From the NCBI GenBank assembly GCA_036250225.1, contig JAPZLL010000008.1, positions 1,390,726-1,454,725 on the forward strand: a DNA stretch of 64,000 nucleotides, given 5' to 3'. Within the stretch, counting starts at the first letter, position 1, and the number at the start of each line of letters is the position of its first letter. Shown one piece after another: positions 1-11,564 of the stretch. The DNA comes from Cercophora sp. LCS_1. Lineage: Eukaryota > Ascomycota > Sordariomycetes > Sordariales > Lasiosphaeriaceae. A program made the position numbers and the translations under genes. A model generated the notes under the pieces. The model made no database searches. It saw only the letters and a program-made list of their open reading frames with translations, and was not told the origin of the DNA.

Positions 1-1100
1 TGAGCCCCAGCTTCTTCGCCTCCTTTGCATACGCGCTCGGCACAATCTTGCCCTCCTCGACCGTGACCAGATACGGCAATGGAGGCGCCATGATCTTGAC
101 ACCGGCATTCTTGAACGTCGTCAGATTCTTGACGCTGTCTGCCATGGGGCCAAAGTCGGCGCTCTCATCCAGCAGGACGGCCTGCTTGGCGAACTTGGGC
201 TCCGCCTTGAGCCAGTACAGCACGTCGGCGTAGACGAAAGACTGGGGCCAGACACGCTCGGGCTTGATGCCAGCGGCCTTGAACTCGTCAATCATCTGCT
301 GGGCATACTTTTCGGTCGTGTAGTCGCTCCCTGCGGGGAACGGCATCTTCACTTCGGGTGCCTTGAGCTCGGGTGTGAATTGAAGTCCCAATCCGTCGAC
401 GATCTTGATGTGCTCCTTGAGCGTCAGGACAGGGTCGCATGTCTTGGCGTAGAGATCAGTTCGCCAGAGAGCGGTTCCCTCGAGATACTGGGCGGTCGTG
501 GCGGCCTTGGGATTGGAGGCGTCCATCTTGGCGCAGAGAGTCTTGATCTCGGCGAGGGTAAAGTCCGAGGTGCAGCACTTAGCTGTGGCCGCGTGGGTTG
601 CGTTGGCCGGCGTGAAGGGGACGGTGCATTTGGCGTTGAGGGGCGTGTTGACAACGTTGGTGGTGGTGTGCAAGTCGCATTGAGCATGGCGGCACACGAG
701 CTGGTGGTCGCTTGTGAAGGTCACGTCGCATTCTTGGATGCCGGCGCCCATGCGGGCCTACGAGGATTGTTAGCAACCGAACTTGAGAGAAGGAGAAGAA
801 GGATGATGATGAGAAGGCAACGGGAAACCCTACTCCTGCGAGAATTGAGGATTCGGTGTGCTCTGGGAACTGCAGGGTGCCGCCGCCACGGTGCGAGATG
901 CTCCAGGCCGTCGGACGCATCTCCGTCTCGGAGCACGACTCGAGCTTGCGCTTGAGCGGCGACTCGGTCATCTGGTTGACCAGCCAAAAGGGACGCGGAC
1001 CCAGGTGGATCTTCTTGATGGGCGACCCATCCGGCTTGGGCTTGGGGGCCGCGAGGGCCGGAATGCCAAGGGCGAGCAGGCAGAGCGTCGAGACGAGCAT
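1..1100 (-). CDS. Secreted glycerophosphodiester phosphodiesterase family protein (3' end outside window)
   Basis: Two exons are visible: 834..1100 and 1..757, with an intron at 758..833 (GTAGGG...CGTAG). The ATG at 1100 was chosen over upstream in-frame codons because it opens a signal peptide (MLVSTLCLLALGIPALA). After it come the GDPD hallmarks SHRGGG and PEHT, then, across the intron, GAGIQECDVTFT and LVCRHAQCDLH, which carry the metal-binding acidic residue and catalytic histidine region of the family. These enzymes cleave glycerophosphodiesters to glycerol-3-phosphate and an alcohol; secretion suggests scavenging of extracellular phospholipid headgroups. The frame is open down to position 1 (ending AKEAKKLGL), so the C-terminus is missing only because the window begins there. 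Confidence 0.85.
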
Positions 1101-1655
1101 GGTGGGCGGCGTGCAGAAGGAAGGAGCAGAAGTGGTCGGCCCCAACACCTTAAGTAGGACGTCATGATGCAAAAGTCTATCGCTCCCAAGGTCTTGGCTG
1201 AGCCGCGACCGAGGAGATCCCGTGGGTAAGGTTTTCGACAGCAGCCGTGACGGCGACACGGCTCACACGATTGGTTTGAAGCAACCCTCCGTCCCACGTT
1301 GTATGCGAGCGGAGTGGCAATCTCGCGGCGCCCCGCAAACCCACTGACGACTTGCGCAGGCACGTGGGGGATTGCACCGACATGTTTCCGTGGCCCTGGA
1401 CGTCTACAACTTGACACCTGATGCGGGATGACGCGTGGGTTCAAGCGTCGTGGTGATTGGGCCCAGCTTATCGTCACGGCGGGGACGAGTCGGGATTGCC
1501 GGCTGTTCGTCCGCCAAGTCTGTACGTTGACCCGTCGGGAAGGTGAGATGCAACCCCGTCAAGAACGCTCACCGAACAAGCACTAGGAACGGGATGCAAA
1601 AGTTTGATAGCAGGTTGGTGATGATTCGTCTCACTTTTCAGTCGACTTGGCTATA
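1101..1655. other. Intergenic region between GDPD and SET-domain genes
   Basis: About 555 bp separating the start of the GDPD gene from the stop of the SET-domain gene, both on the minus strand. It should hold the GDPD promoter and the SET gene terminator. Short ORFs here have no recognisable content. Confidence 0.5.
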
Positions 1656-3093
1656 CTATTTCAGCCCATACTTTGCCCTGTTGATCTCGTCCTCCCGCTT
1701 TTCGACTTTGCTGAGGAACTCCCTCGCCCTTTCGACCTCGGTGTCATCAACACTCCCCAGTCTCAACCACCCATCCATCGCCATGCGTGCATACCTCACC
1801 GCATTGGTAATGTCCCCGCCAAGGAAATAGAGCTCAGCGAGTGTGTCGTGATGCTCTGGTTCGAGAAGCGGGATTTTTTCCCACTCGGAGAACTGAAGAA
1901 GGTCCTTGGCAATCTGAGCGGCGTCTTTGTAAAAGCCGTTCTGTTTGGCTTCACTTAGTGTCCGGCCCAACTCATTCATGTGGTTTCTCCGCCCTTCCGA
2001 GTCATCGATCTCGCCCTTGGGAGCGCGACACAAAGAGCACTCGCAGTTGATGCCCCAGTTCTCTTGGAGATGCTTCCGTCGTTCTTCCCTAGTCGACTCC
2101 AACGGCGTGTCTTTAACTGTCAGTATAAGACGTGGCAGAAGGTTGACGACTCACAGCTGATTGTAATCTCCTCGCCGGGCTTAATGGTGCTGAATGAAAC
2201 AACTTCGCCGGTCAGTCTCCGTGTTGAAAAGCGAAAATAGGCGCTGTGAGGGGTCAGCTCTGCTCATCAAAAGCTGCAAAAGTCATACTTTGGACGGCAC
2301 GAGTGGTTGATACGCTAATTCAGTCAGTCTCGCTGATGGACATGTGGGGCGATGTTCTCACCGCAAGCTTGGGGAACAATCCAATATGGGGATAGCCGTC
2401 ACCCAAAGAAACCGTGTTGGTGTTTGTCCCAAAGATGGCGTCAATTTCTTGCTGCTGTTTCCCTCTTGAGAGGCGAAAAATAACACTCTGCGTCTCCTCC
2501 GGGAGTCCTTTGATGGCTTGCCTGATGACTCGTCGTCGGTGATGGGGCTTTGTGTTTGCCAGGAACACCATGCTCAGCAAGACAGCCGGCACATCCACCA
2601 TCAGAATCTCTCCTCGTCGGATTCTTCGCGTGGCGACCACCCCTTTTCCTTTACCGGGCACATCTCGGATTTCGTAAGCTGGCCCGAGGGACTGTCGCTT
2701 CTGTGTGGAGAGCGCAAATGGGACGTCATTGAAAGACTCTGACCCAACCAGGTCAGATGCGATGATGGTCGATGTCACAATGCTGATCCCGTGTCCGTTC
2801 CGGAATGTCGCCGAGGTGAAAAGACAATCGACCTGGGGCTCAGTGCTGTTTTCGACTGGCGTGGCGATGCAATGGGGCGGGGATGACCATGAAACCGCCC
2901 TCGATGGCAGTTCCGGAATAACTCCGAGATTCCCAGGCAGAGGACAAGATTCAGTTTGAATCCCTAGACGACCTGAAGGTCGATTCGGGCATCGATCTAA
3001 AGAGGAAGCCGCAGAAACTCTTGAAACGGTGATCGCCAGGATGTAGAGTGACTGCTTGAGTCCTGGGAAACAGTTTGACTGGTTGGGGGCCAT
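1656..3093 (-). CDS. SET domain-containing protein (four exons)
   Basis: Exons 2362..3093, 2289..2314, 2155..2243 and 1656..2110, with introns of 47, 45 and 44 bp that join in frame. The N-terminal part has a hydrophobic segment near residues 10-27 and a low-complexity stretch. The SET domain starts around YEIRDVPGKGKGVVATRRIRRGE, continues through RINHSCRPNAYFRF (the N-H-S-C-x-P-N signature that forms the AdoMet pocket, split by intron 2) and ends with ISYTPL plus the post-SET WGINCECSLC. The C-terminal 100 residues look like a helical TPR-type tail (ALYFLGGDITNAVRYARMAM region). This arrangement is typical of fungal SMYD/SET5-like proteins, which methylate lysines, but the substrate cannot be inferred. 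An alternative start lies 30 bp upstream. Confidence 0.85.
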
Positions 3094-3476
3094 GATGGAT
3101 GCGAAAACTGTAAACTCAACTTGCATCCGATCAGATGTTGAGTGTCGGGACTGCGTGTGATAAACAACAGGCAGCGAAAATGACATGTGGCATATTACCG
3201 CGTCGAATTTCCCGCAGGTATTCATTAACCAGCGACCCACTCAGGTGTTTGGTTCCAGGCACTTGGGTGCGACACAATCTGGTATAACCGGCGGGTAATA
3301 AAGGCGACACTTTCTGAAACCAAAACCCGGGAACGCTAGACAGATTGAGAGGAATCAAAGCTTGATTTGGCATCCGCTCCAACTATGGCGCCTATGATCT
3401 CAAGTTGAACGCCCTCTTAAAAATGGTGCAAGCGTCGGTCTCGCTTGCCTAGGTACTCCCGAGGCTCACTTTTACT

Positions 3477-5436
3477 TCACGCGCGACAAAGTCTCCCATT
3501 CTGCGTTGGAATTCCCTCGACCGCGTCTACCCCCTCAATCCTCCACGCATCACTTCCCGGTGTTGTTGGCGCCCAAAACACACCCGTCGGGTCCCTCGAC
3601 TTCTTGATCGTCAACAACTTATCATAGTTTGTCCCGAAGAAGGCATTTTGCCAGTCCGGTTCCTGGACATCAGCCTCGTTAAAATACGCCCCTCCACCCG
3701 GTGTCGCCTTTCTCAAGGCGTCCATGTGGCCATCCAGCCTCCTCTTGGCTGCCTTGAAGGCCTCCTCGCTGATTCCCGCCATGTTTGTCGAGTCAAACAC
3801 ATCTGCATGCATCACACTGTCTCTCCAGACGGGGTTCACACCCGCCGGAGCCGGGAACCCAGCCACCTTGAGGGTTGGCGCCATATTTAGGCCATGGAAG
3901 ACATAGCCGTCTTCGACTGTGGCGCGCGCGGCAGCCATTGCGGCGGCGAACAGTGTTGGGTCTGTATATGCCTTTCGGGGAAAGATTCGTGATGCGAAGC
4001 GCGAATTGCCTGGGGCGCCGCCGATAGCGCCGGTTTGGAGACTGTAGATCTGCGTGGTGGGAGTGATGTTGGCGACGGGGATGCCAAGCGAGTTGAGAGT
4101 GACGAGCAGTGGCTGGATGAAGGCGTTTGTCTCGGAAAGGGTTAGACCAGGCATCTGCACGCGCACTTGCATGACGAAGCTGGTATTGCTTTGACGGATA
4201 CCGTTTGTCCAGAGGTAGCCGCCTGCGTCGACGGTAGGGACACCAAAGGCGAAGACTTGGTTGAAACCGGCCCAAAAGGCGGTGCTGTTGGTGATGGTGG
4301 GATCCGGGCCGGGCTGGGATGCCGTCGCGCCAAGGGTGAAGGTGAAGCTCGCAATGGTGAGGTTGATCTGTGGGTGGGCTTTGACGATGGCCGAAGTAAT
4401 CACGCCGTAGGTGCCTGGGGCGTCAGATGGTTCGCGTGGGGATAGAGGAATGACTTACTTCCTCCGCCTCCACGGATGGCGAAGAACAAGTCCGAGTTGG
4501 TGACCGGGTCGGCCGTGACGGAGCGCCCGTCGGCTGTGACGACTTGAAGGGAGAGGACTTGATCGACGCCCAGACCAAACTTCGAACTGAGAGGAGAGTG
4601 GCCGCCGCCTGTGATCCACCCACCATACGAGCCGACTGTGAGGCATGAAGCGGCGGGGAGCGTCACGTTGTGTCTTGCTGCGTAGGTAAATGCCTCGTAT
4701 ACTTGTAGCCCTGCTCCCACTCGAGCAGCCGGGCCGTTGTAAGTCCCGCCTGGCTGCTTGTAGCTGGGGAGAAACTCAAATCCCTTGAGGTAATGTGTCC
4801 AGATGCTCAACGCCCCCGCTCCGGTGTTTCTGCCGACGAAGTCATGCCCGGTGTTTCTTCCAATCGTTAGCCCAGAAGCGAACAGTAGACACTTCACACG
4901 TACTTGATGACCAGTCTGATGTTTTTGTTCCGGGCAAAGTTGACAGCAGCTTGAACCTGTTTTACGCTTGTGACGTTCACCACGTAAGACGGGAAGCCCC
5001 CTTGTGTGCATGTGCCCGTTGAGTTGCGGACTGCCAAGCACGTGTTGCCTTGCGGCCACTGCGTCAAGATGGTGACCGGATCGTCGAGGTAAAATGTTGT
5101 CCGACTAGCATTTTGGAGGAGAAAGCTGCACCTCTCGGAGTTGAACGCCGGGGAGTTGAGATAGCAAACGGCCGCCGGCGGGAGAGGTTGGAGCAATGCA
5201 CCTGCTACCGACGAGTTGAAGCGAGACCATTCAGTGTTTGAGGGCCAGTTGGCGTCTCCTGGAAATGTCTTGCATGTTGGGGCTGCTCGTGAGACTCGCG
5301 CTGAGGATGTTTCTGCGGATGCGATCGAGGGGAATGTGAGAGTGTCGCGCTCCGTCAGCTCCTTGTCAAGATCATGGAACCCGCGTGCTGTTGCGCTTGC
5401 GCCAAACGATGCGCCGAGAAGAACCCAGAAATGCAT
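3477..5436 (-). CDS. Secreted FAD-linked oxidoreductase, berberine-bridge-enzyme type
   Basis: Exons 4904..5436, 4459..4856 and 3477..4414 (introns of 47 and 44 bp) give 622 residues in one frame. There is a short N-terminal signal (MHFWVLLGASFGASATA). The PCMH-type FAD domain is clear: FARNKNIRLVIKNTGHDF carries the conserved histidine expected to bind flavin covalently, followed by GAGALSIWTH, SYGGWITGGGHSPLSSKFGLGVDQV and FFAIRGGGG. The C-terminal BBE tail includes FFGTNYDKLLTIKKSRDPTGVF. The family performs O2-dependent oxidations of carbohydrates or secondary metabolites, usually in the secretory pathway. The neighbours downstream in the same orientation (fungal_trans fragment, SMP-30-like propeller) are compatible with a small biosynthetic locus, but no polyketide, peptide or terpene synthase is in view. 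Confidence 0.9.
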
Positions 5437-6027
5437 TTTATTCAGTGTTGACCCAGCTCACTGCAATCGCTACGGTACTCAGCTCTTCGTGTGCCATGGT
5501 GAGCGCCGGTCTTTTTAACAACGTTTGGATCCTCCGAAGATGACGACGGGCAGCTGTGATGTTCCTGTCGGTGCAACGACGGAACAGTATTTGTGGGACA
5601 AACTTGACTGATCCTGACCGTATCCCGTCCCTTCCCGTCCCCATGATGTCACATTTTCGTTATAATGCTACCGCGCAAGATGTATTCATCGATGAAGGAC
5701 CGCTGCTCGCATTGCGCTCGGACAAGCGCGTGCCGAACCGTGGTTGCAGTAATGCATGGTAACTGACTGTTGGGGAAGGTGTGATGGTTCCCCGTATAAT
5801 TAGATGCTCGCGACTGCATGGTCCCGATCATCACATCATCACACGACTGCGAAACCGCGAGCGAATTGATTTTATTGTTTGCGCAAGGGCGTTTGTCACC
5901 TTACTTTAGGGCAGTGGGCTTTTACAGACACCATCAACACCAACTTCATTTCCTGATCTAGGCGGTTGACTTGAATCGATGCGCCGTCTACCCCCACAAC
6001 CTGTCTTTAAATCTTGTCAATGACTGT
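5437..6027. other. Intergenic region upstream of the BBE gene
   Basis: About 590 bp holding the promoter side of the BBE-type gene and the 3' side of the fungal_trans gene. No convincing ORF or RNA gene seen. Confidence 0.4.
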
Positions 6028-7225
6028 TCAGCCTGACTTGTCAAATACATCTTCGACGAGCAGCTCATTTACCATATCCGACTCCGATCGCCAGACTTTG
6101 TTGCTCGCCGCTGCCGAGTTGGGCACGGTGGCCCTCTCCAATCTCATTTCGTCGTTTGGAGTTGCAGTATCGAAAGTGGCATAATCTATTCCACTGGGCA
6201 TGTTGTCCGCGGTCATCGGGGGAGCGCTCGAGAAGTTCATTTCATCTTCCCACAAGTCCTTGTTCTCTCGTGCCTGGTCTCCAAGTGCCCCACGGATTGC
6301 GAGAGCAAAGGTGCTCTCCGAAATTCCTCCGACAACAGGGGTTTGGCGGGCGAGTTCACGGTATCCACAAACACAAAGCTGGAAGGAGAAACCACCATCG
6401 TCACTGTCGCCTTTTTCCGCCTGATTTACAATGCCTTTCATGATGTAGAGTATGCAGGCGTGCCAGGCGTTGGTACAGTGTGGCGAGTCTACGTCGACGC
6501 GATCAAGGTAGACCAGGTGTTTGAGTTGCTGCATCGACGTCTCGAAAATGACCTGAGGCAGCATATTGGAGTTCATATCAATATCATGCTCACCGGCATG
6601 GGTCTCCTGACTTTCTAGCAGTGGACGGAAGAGATCAAGCACGACCGTGTGAAAAAAACATGCTAGATAAGCCTGTGTTAGATCCTGGCCGTCTTTCCGC
6701 AAGCCCTGGTACTTTATCTTACGAGAGCGTGTTGGCGTGAGGAGAGCTAAAATCTTCACCTAATAACGATGGAAGGGCTCCGTCAGCCCACATTGTCATC
6801 GTGTGATGGATCGACTCGACCCTGGACGGGGATAAGTCAGGCATGGGGCTGTAGTAGGCCTTGGCCATTTCTCCTACAATCAACCAGAAGTTCGTAAAGA
6901 TGATGAAGGTATCAGTGGGATACTGACTGGGCTTTTTGAATTGCGTAAACCCCAGTGGTGAGGGAGCAGCGTCTACCAATGGCGGGACCCGAGAGTAAAA
7001 AGCATGAATGTTTTATCGCCCCATCAGCTGTCAGTACTGGCTAGACTCATGAATGCAATCGAATGAGATGGAGGTGGACGCAATATTCAAAGCGTAAAAG
7101 GACTGTGTTATTCTGAGCCTGTAGCTTTGGTACGCGACTGCGTCAGTAGGAGGCTGGACAGCCAGGGAGAGCTGTCTTGAGAAGCCCGGGCTGTCTCCAA
7201 TTCCCAAACTCGCGGCAAGTTTCAC
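6028..7225 (-). CDS. Fungal-specific transcription factor domain (MHR) protein, incomplete, exon structure unresolved
   Basis: Three minus-strand coding blocks follow one another: about 7031-7225 (VKLAASLGIGDSP ... AYQSYRLRITQSFYAL), 6719-7005 (HAFYSRVPPLVDAAP ... FTNFWLIVGEMAKAYY ... HHTMTMWADGALPSLL) and 6028-6700 (CFFHTVVLDLFRPLL to stop). This order matches the middle-homology region of Zn2Cys6 regulators. No Zn2Cys6 cluster is found upstream to 7.6 kb. Standard GT..AG joins between the blocks could not be made to keep frame with confidence, so the gene may be truncated and partly decayed, or it may use a small exon I missed. Function: probable remnant or atypical pathway regulator; its position beside the oxidoreductase and propeller genes would fit a local regulator. 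Confidence 0.5.
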
Positions 7226-7777
7226 GCTTTGCTCGACTTCTCAGGATCTACTACCTTCGCAGCTCCACGGCAGATACACCTGCTCGACATTCTGCTTTAG
7301 ATCATCGAGCCTTGGGACTGGAGACTAGTTTTCTTGTCAAAACCCCCCTCGGTATCCTCCTCCTTCAGGTTACCTGCCCCTGGAAACTTTGTTTGCCCGC
7401 CGGTCAGTCTGTCCGGGACGTCGACACCGCAATTAAGTGCCCACTTCAGATGAAAGAGCGGCTTGCACTCTGCCCCAGCCCAGCCCGCTGGGTTCCCCTC
7501 GGACGTCTTTGACGTGAACGTCTGGACACCGAGTCTCAATTCCACCACACAGAAACTTACATCGGCTTGTCCCGACAGAACTTGGATAGGCTTCGAGATG
7601 TATGACATGATTCTTAGAGGGCAAGTTTCTTATATATCATCGTCAAGAAGTATCTCACATTGATTCTCTTCTAACCCCCATACGTCTTGAGTAAGATAAG
7701 GGCGCCGGTGCCTTGGAGCGCACACATGGAGCCCGCGAGAAACAGACGTTGACCTGTGTTCGTGTTGTCTGCTCCTT
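7226..7777. other. Intergenic region
   Basis: About 550 bp between the regulator fragment and the propeller gene. No zinc-cluster exon was found on the minus strand here; nothing else is recognisable. Confidence 0.35.
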
Positions 7778-8788
7778 TCAGACCTCGATTGCCACGACAC
7801 CCTCATTGACAAGATCAAACCCAACAAACTCACCGCCGTTCGTGATGTAGAGAGTCTTCTCCTGCTTCGAACTTCCCCGACCAAATGCTGCGCTGGTAGG
7901 ATTCAGGAGTTTCGCTGCATCATTGACCACAAACTGACTTCCGCTTGCCAAAGTCACCTCGACGCCGTAGCTGGGATGCGACGCAATCCACGCCGACTTG
8001 ACCTTGCCGGTGCGACCGACGTCCAAAGCAATGTCGTCATACACGACATCTGGGCCTGCGACAGTGCTGTTGGAGATGACCTGGATAGCCCCGACCGGAT
8101 TTCCGTTCCAGTCCACTGCGACACGACCAAAGAACTGCTGAGCCGAGTTGGTGAAGTACAAGTGCGACCCATGAGAGCGAAGACCGTTGATGCCGAGATG
8201 CGTCCCGGGCGCAGTCCCGGTCGGCGTCAGCAGCGGCGACGAGAAAGCGATGCCGTACGCGCCGGTGGCGAGATCAACGCGCCAGACGGCGCCAATCGCC
8301 GAGTCGGCAGCGAGAAGAAGGCGCGGGTTGGTCGGGTGTCTTGCCAAGCCGTTGAAGATGGTGGAGTTTTGGATGTCGGTGAGCAACGAGATGGTTGGAG
8401 CGCCGTTGGGACGACGCTGATTGAAGTTGGCGGTCCAGACCTTGAGCGTCCCCGGGATGGCCCTCGTCGCGGCCAAGTCCCATTCGGCTGTGACGAGAGC
8501 GAAAACGTCCGAAGTTGTTTCGGCGATGCCCGAGATGCCCGTGATGTTTGAAAAGGTATGCACAATGGACGCGTTTGGTGAAGCGACAGTCGGGTCGATG
8601 GAAAAGAGATGCGGGACACTCATCGACGTGATCAGCAGCTTGCTGTTTGAGCGAACTGCGATGTTCTCAATGAAGTGATTGGGAGGGAATGTGAAGACGT
8701 TGCGAATCACCGGCGACGACGCTCCCCCGCCAGCCTGGACACCCCAGGCGGCAGAGAAAAAAGCAGCGAGGTAACTGAACGAGTGCAT
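7778..8788 (-). CDS. Secreted SMP-30/gluconolactonase-like beta-propeller protein
   Basis: Single-exon gene of 336 residues. The ATG at 8788 starts a signal peptide (MHSFSYLAAFFSAAWGVQA); codons farther upstream in frame add no such feature. The body has repeated propeller-like strands, for example FIENIAVRSNSKLLITS, ISGIAETTSDVFALVT, IFNGLARHPTNPRLLLAADS, GINGLRSHGSHLYFTNS and EKTLYITNGGEFVGF, consistent with a six-bladed SMP-30-like fold. In fungi some members act as hetero-Diels-Alderases or other cyclases in secondary-metabolite clusters; others are lactonases. The nearby secreted BBE-type oxidase makes a pathway role possible, but substrate and reaction cannot be read from sequence. Confidence 0.75.
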   Translation of the reverse strand: MHSFSYLAAFFSAAWGVQAGGGASSPVIRNVFTFPPNHFIENIAVRSNSKLLITSMSVPHLFSIDPTVASPNASIVHTFSNITGISGIAETTSDVFALVTAEWDLAATRAIPGTLKVWTANFNQRRPNGAPTISLLTDIQNSTIFNGLARHPTNPRLLLAADSAIGAVWRVDLATGAYGIAFSSPLLTPTGTAPGTHLGINGLRSHGSHLYFTNSAQQFFGRVAVDWNGNPVGAIQVISNSTVAGPDVVYDDIALDVGRTGKVKSAWIASHPSYGVEVTLASGSQFVVNDAAKLLNPTSAAFGRGSSKQEKTLYITNGGEFVGFDLVNEGVVAIEV

Positions 8789-10448
8789 GACAAGAAATGC
8801 CTGTCGGTGTCTGGCCAGTTTGGAGTTTGGGGTGAGATGTTGAGGTTGCTTTATGCACGTCACATTGAAGGGCAATTTCCCTGTCCCGAAAGCTCCCAGC
8901 GGCTAGCGAAGCGTACCAAAGAATGGGAAATGAAGTCGTGCCGTATTGACAATAGTCCCACGAACTAGCAAAATCCTGCATAAAGATGGGGCTAGGGTCC
9001 CCTATGAATCCGAGCCCTCGGTCCCCAAACCCGAAAACGGGCACAAAGCTGAACGGGATAGTCACTGGTTTCCTCACGCACTCAGACCACCCCTGAAGAC
9101 GATGTCATCTCGCAACCCAAGACAAAAGTTGAGCCCTGACGGCGACGTCGTCACCGATTGCGCCGAATCTGGTCAAAAGAGTTGCTGTCCCGCCAACAAG
9201 GTGCATGATTCCCAGAGAACACCATGCGCAGTAACCCCACCATGGTCTCCCGCTGGGTTCCAGGACACATGAAGCTGGCATCGCCGAGAAGGGAGGCCCG
9301 ACATGGATTAGCGATTAAGTTGAAGGGGCCTGAAAAGGACGACGCCGTAAGAGGCGGCGAGCCCGTTCGACATCATGGTCACTGCATTTGAATGAGACGG
9401 CGAGGCTAGAAACAGTCGGAGGTCGTTAAACGGTTGAGAGAGAGCCCACGATGGCAGAGTGTAGAGTGGAGTTATTTAGTTACATCGCTGGGGGGTTGAG
9501 AGGAGTTTGAGGCGGAGATAGTTGTAAGATGAGGAGAGAAGTTGGTGGGGCTGTAAATGCAGCAAGAGCGCTGTTTTTACACACTACATTTGCCGCATAG
9601 CACACTTATGATAGCAATGAGGTACATATTATCACGTGGAATAGTAGTGCAGTTTCGTACAGTAAGGTAAAGTAATATTACAATTTAGTAACAGCAACCG
9701 AATATCGCCACCGCCAGTGCCCGCATCGTCCCTCCCAACATCTCAGGCGCCCCGACTGTAGCGCTATAAGGAAGCGCCGAGGAATGTAATCGCCGTGGAA
9801 CCCGGTATCTGCTGTGGTAATTCGCAATATCTTGCACTGTCCAAGGAGGCGCCGCCATTACCTGTAGAGTACACAGATGCAGTTGTCTGGACTCCTTCAC
9901 TGTTTCCCACATCCTTCCACGTCGCACGTATGTTCGCTTCGGTCTACGGCATCTTGAATCAATGGGAAAGAAAATCTCAAAAGGATTGGATTGGAATGGC
10001 GGAGTTGTGATGGTTGGAAGTGGGTGGGTGAGTGGCGGCGAGATGCGCTAAGGTCCCTCGACTTATGGGAAGCTCTATTCCACGCCAAGACCTTGTAGCA
10101 CGCGTTTTTACAACGAAAATGAGGGCCGAGCCAAGAAAAAGTGTGATGTGATAACGGCCTGAAATGCTTTCGAGTAGTCTTCCGAATTGAGAGTGTCCGA
10201 GGCCTAAAAGCGATAGGTGAAGGAAGCAAGTGTCCTTAGAGTTCCTTCCCAACAGCACCCCGGCGTCCATCACTGCATCACGGCGGGAGCCCCAACGGCC
10301 TCTTGTGGAAGCAACCAATCGTGATCATTCCCCGCATCAAGCACGTGAGCAGAATGAAAGGCGACGGGTCGAAGCTAAAATTTCTGCCCAACATCAATCG
10401 CAACGGGCGTATTGTTGTCGACAACCCGATGCTGCCGTCCTACGCGAC
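8789..10448. other. Long intergenic region, AT-richer in its middle
   Basis: About 1.66 kb upstream of the propeller gene. Around 9440-9700 the base composition shifts to AT-rich with runs such as TATTATCACG and GTAATATTACAA. Short ORFs on both strands lack recognisable motifs. No tRNA or repeat array was seen. Confidence 0.35.
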
Positions 10449-10850
10449 GCGCACCGACTGGAGATGAGCGCCCTAGACTGGAGCCGCAGGGTCTTTCGCC
10501 TACGCCGGTTGCAGGATGAGCTTTCCACACCCGCAGCTGTTGCGAGCCTTCTCGGCCAGATTCTCGACCTTCCATACGACCACATCACCGTCCACTCTGT
10601 CACCAGGCTGGGATCTTCGAGGTACCATCCGGGACCGCAACTCTCCAGATGAAGAGCGCCCCGAAATGTCTCCAGCAAGCTATCGCGGATAACGAATGGC
10701 CGCTTCCAATCCCGTGTGGGCACCCTGCCGAAGTGTTGGTCCTGGACACGCACTTTGAGGGGCTGTTGGCGTATGGTTTGGGTTGTTTGGAGTTCTCTTG
10801 GAAGGGAAATATCCTGTACTGCGCCCGAGAGGACTTGAAGCTAGGTATGT
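10449..10850 (+). pseudogene. Remnant of the N-terminal region of a fungal hydrolase/NACHT (NLR-type) protein
   Basis: Two adjoining plus-strand frames carry a recognisable piece: MSALDWSRRVFRLRRLQDEL ... LLGQILDLPYDHITVHS, then after a frame change PKCLQQAIADNEWPLPIPCG followed by LVLDTHFEGL. From family memory, this resembles the lead-in to the DUF676/alpha-beta hydrolase and NACHT part of large fungal NLR-like proteins (W-L-P-I-P...LVLDTHFRG). The sequence stops resembling the family near 10850, so only a shell is left. No P-loop is present. Confidence 0.4.
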
Positions 10851-11564
10851 GTCAGATTATAGTAATTACCACAATCAGTATTGATGGATCCCGCGCTTTT
10901 TGGCCCAGTGTTATTTTGCGATGAATTCAACACTATGCGTGTTCGCAGAAAAAGTAACTTCAAAGACGTAGCTCTGCAAATAGAGAGACTCGAGTTTGAA
11001 AAATGTTCGATGTTTGCGCAGCATGGCGCTCGCACAAAGCATTGGGCCCGTGTCTCCACATGAGCGGTCCTGTTGGTTAAGTTTTGTCCAGCACCCCATT
11101 TAGGCATTCAGGGCGCACCGCTAAGCTCTTGGCAAGGGTCCCGGACACCAGGGTGTTGAAGAAAGGCCGTAGGACCCTTGCCAAGTTGATGGTGGCACGA
11201 GTATAGTTACATTTGAATCAGCATGACGTCAAGAAAGCTCGGTGTTTCTCAATAGCCTCCAAAGCAACTGAAATATGCGGGTGACCTGATGAAGGCGTGA
11301 CTCCCAATTCGGGCTTCGATGGAACCTTCTTCAAGCCGAAGCAATTGGTTGTGATGTGGCCGCATTTGAGAGCTCCGGGGGAGAGCGGCCGACCCGATGT
11401 CCATACTTATACTACGCCAAGGTAGCTCTTAAGCCTTACCTCCTGAGGTCAATTAGCATGCTCTCGCTTTATTGAATCCAAATAAGCTATCTTCGCTCTA
11501 TTCCTCTGCATTTCCTCGTTTCCCCTTCCTTAACACCTTCTGCTATACCCGTTCCGAATTCGGA
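10851..11564. other. Intergenic region with a perfect inverted repeat
   Basis: About 700 bp between the NLR-like remnant and the TcA-like pseudogene. It contains a 14-bp perfect inverted repeat (see separate entry). No gene is recognisable. Confidence 0.4.
11128..11185. repeat. 14-bp perfect inverted repeat (potential hairpin)
   Basis: CTTGGCAAGGGTCC at 11128-11141 is followed 30 bp later by its exact reverse complement GGACCCTTGCCAAG at 11172-11185. It could be the core of a small non-autonomous element, a transcript hairpin or a terminator. No flanking target duplication was identified. Confidence 0.6.

Noticed and set aside
579..1259. Upstream start at 1259 for the GDPD gene
   Set aside because: The ATG at 1100 gives a proper signal peptide directly before the conserved body; the longer version adds a non-conserved leader.
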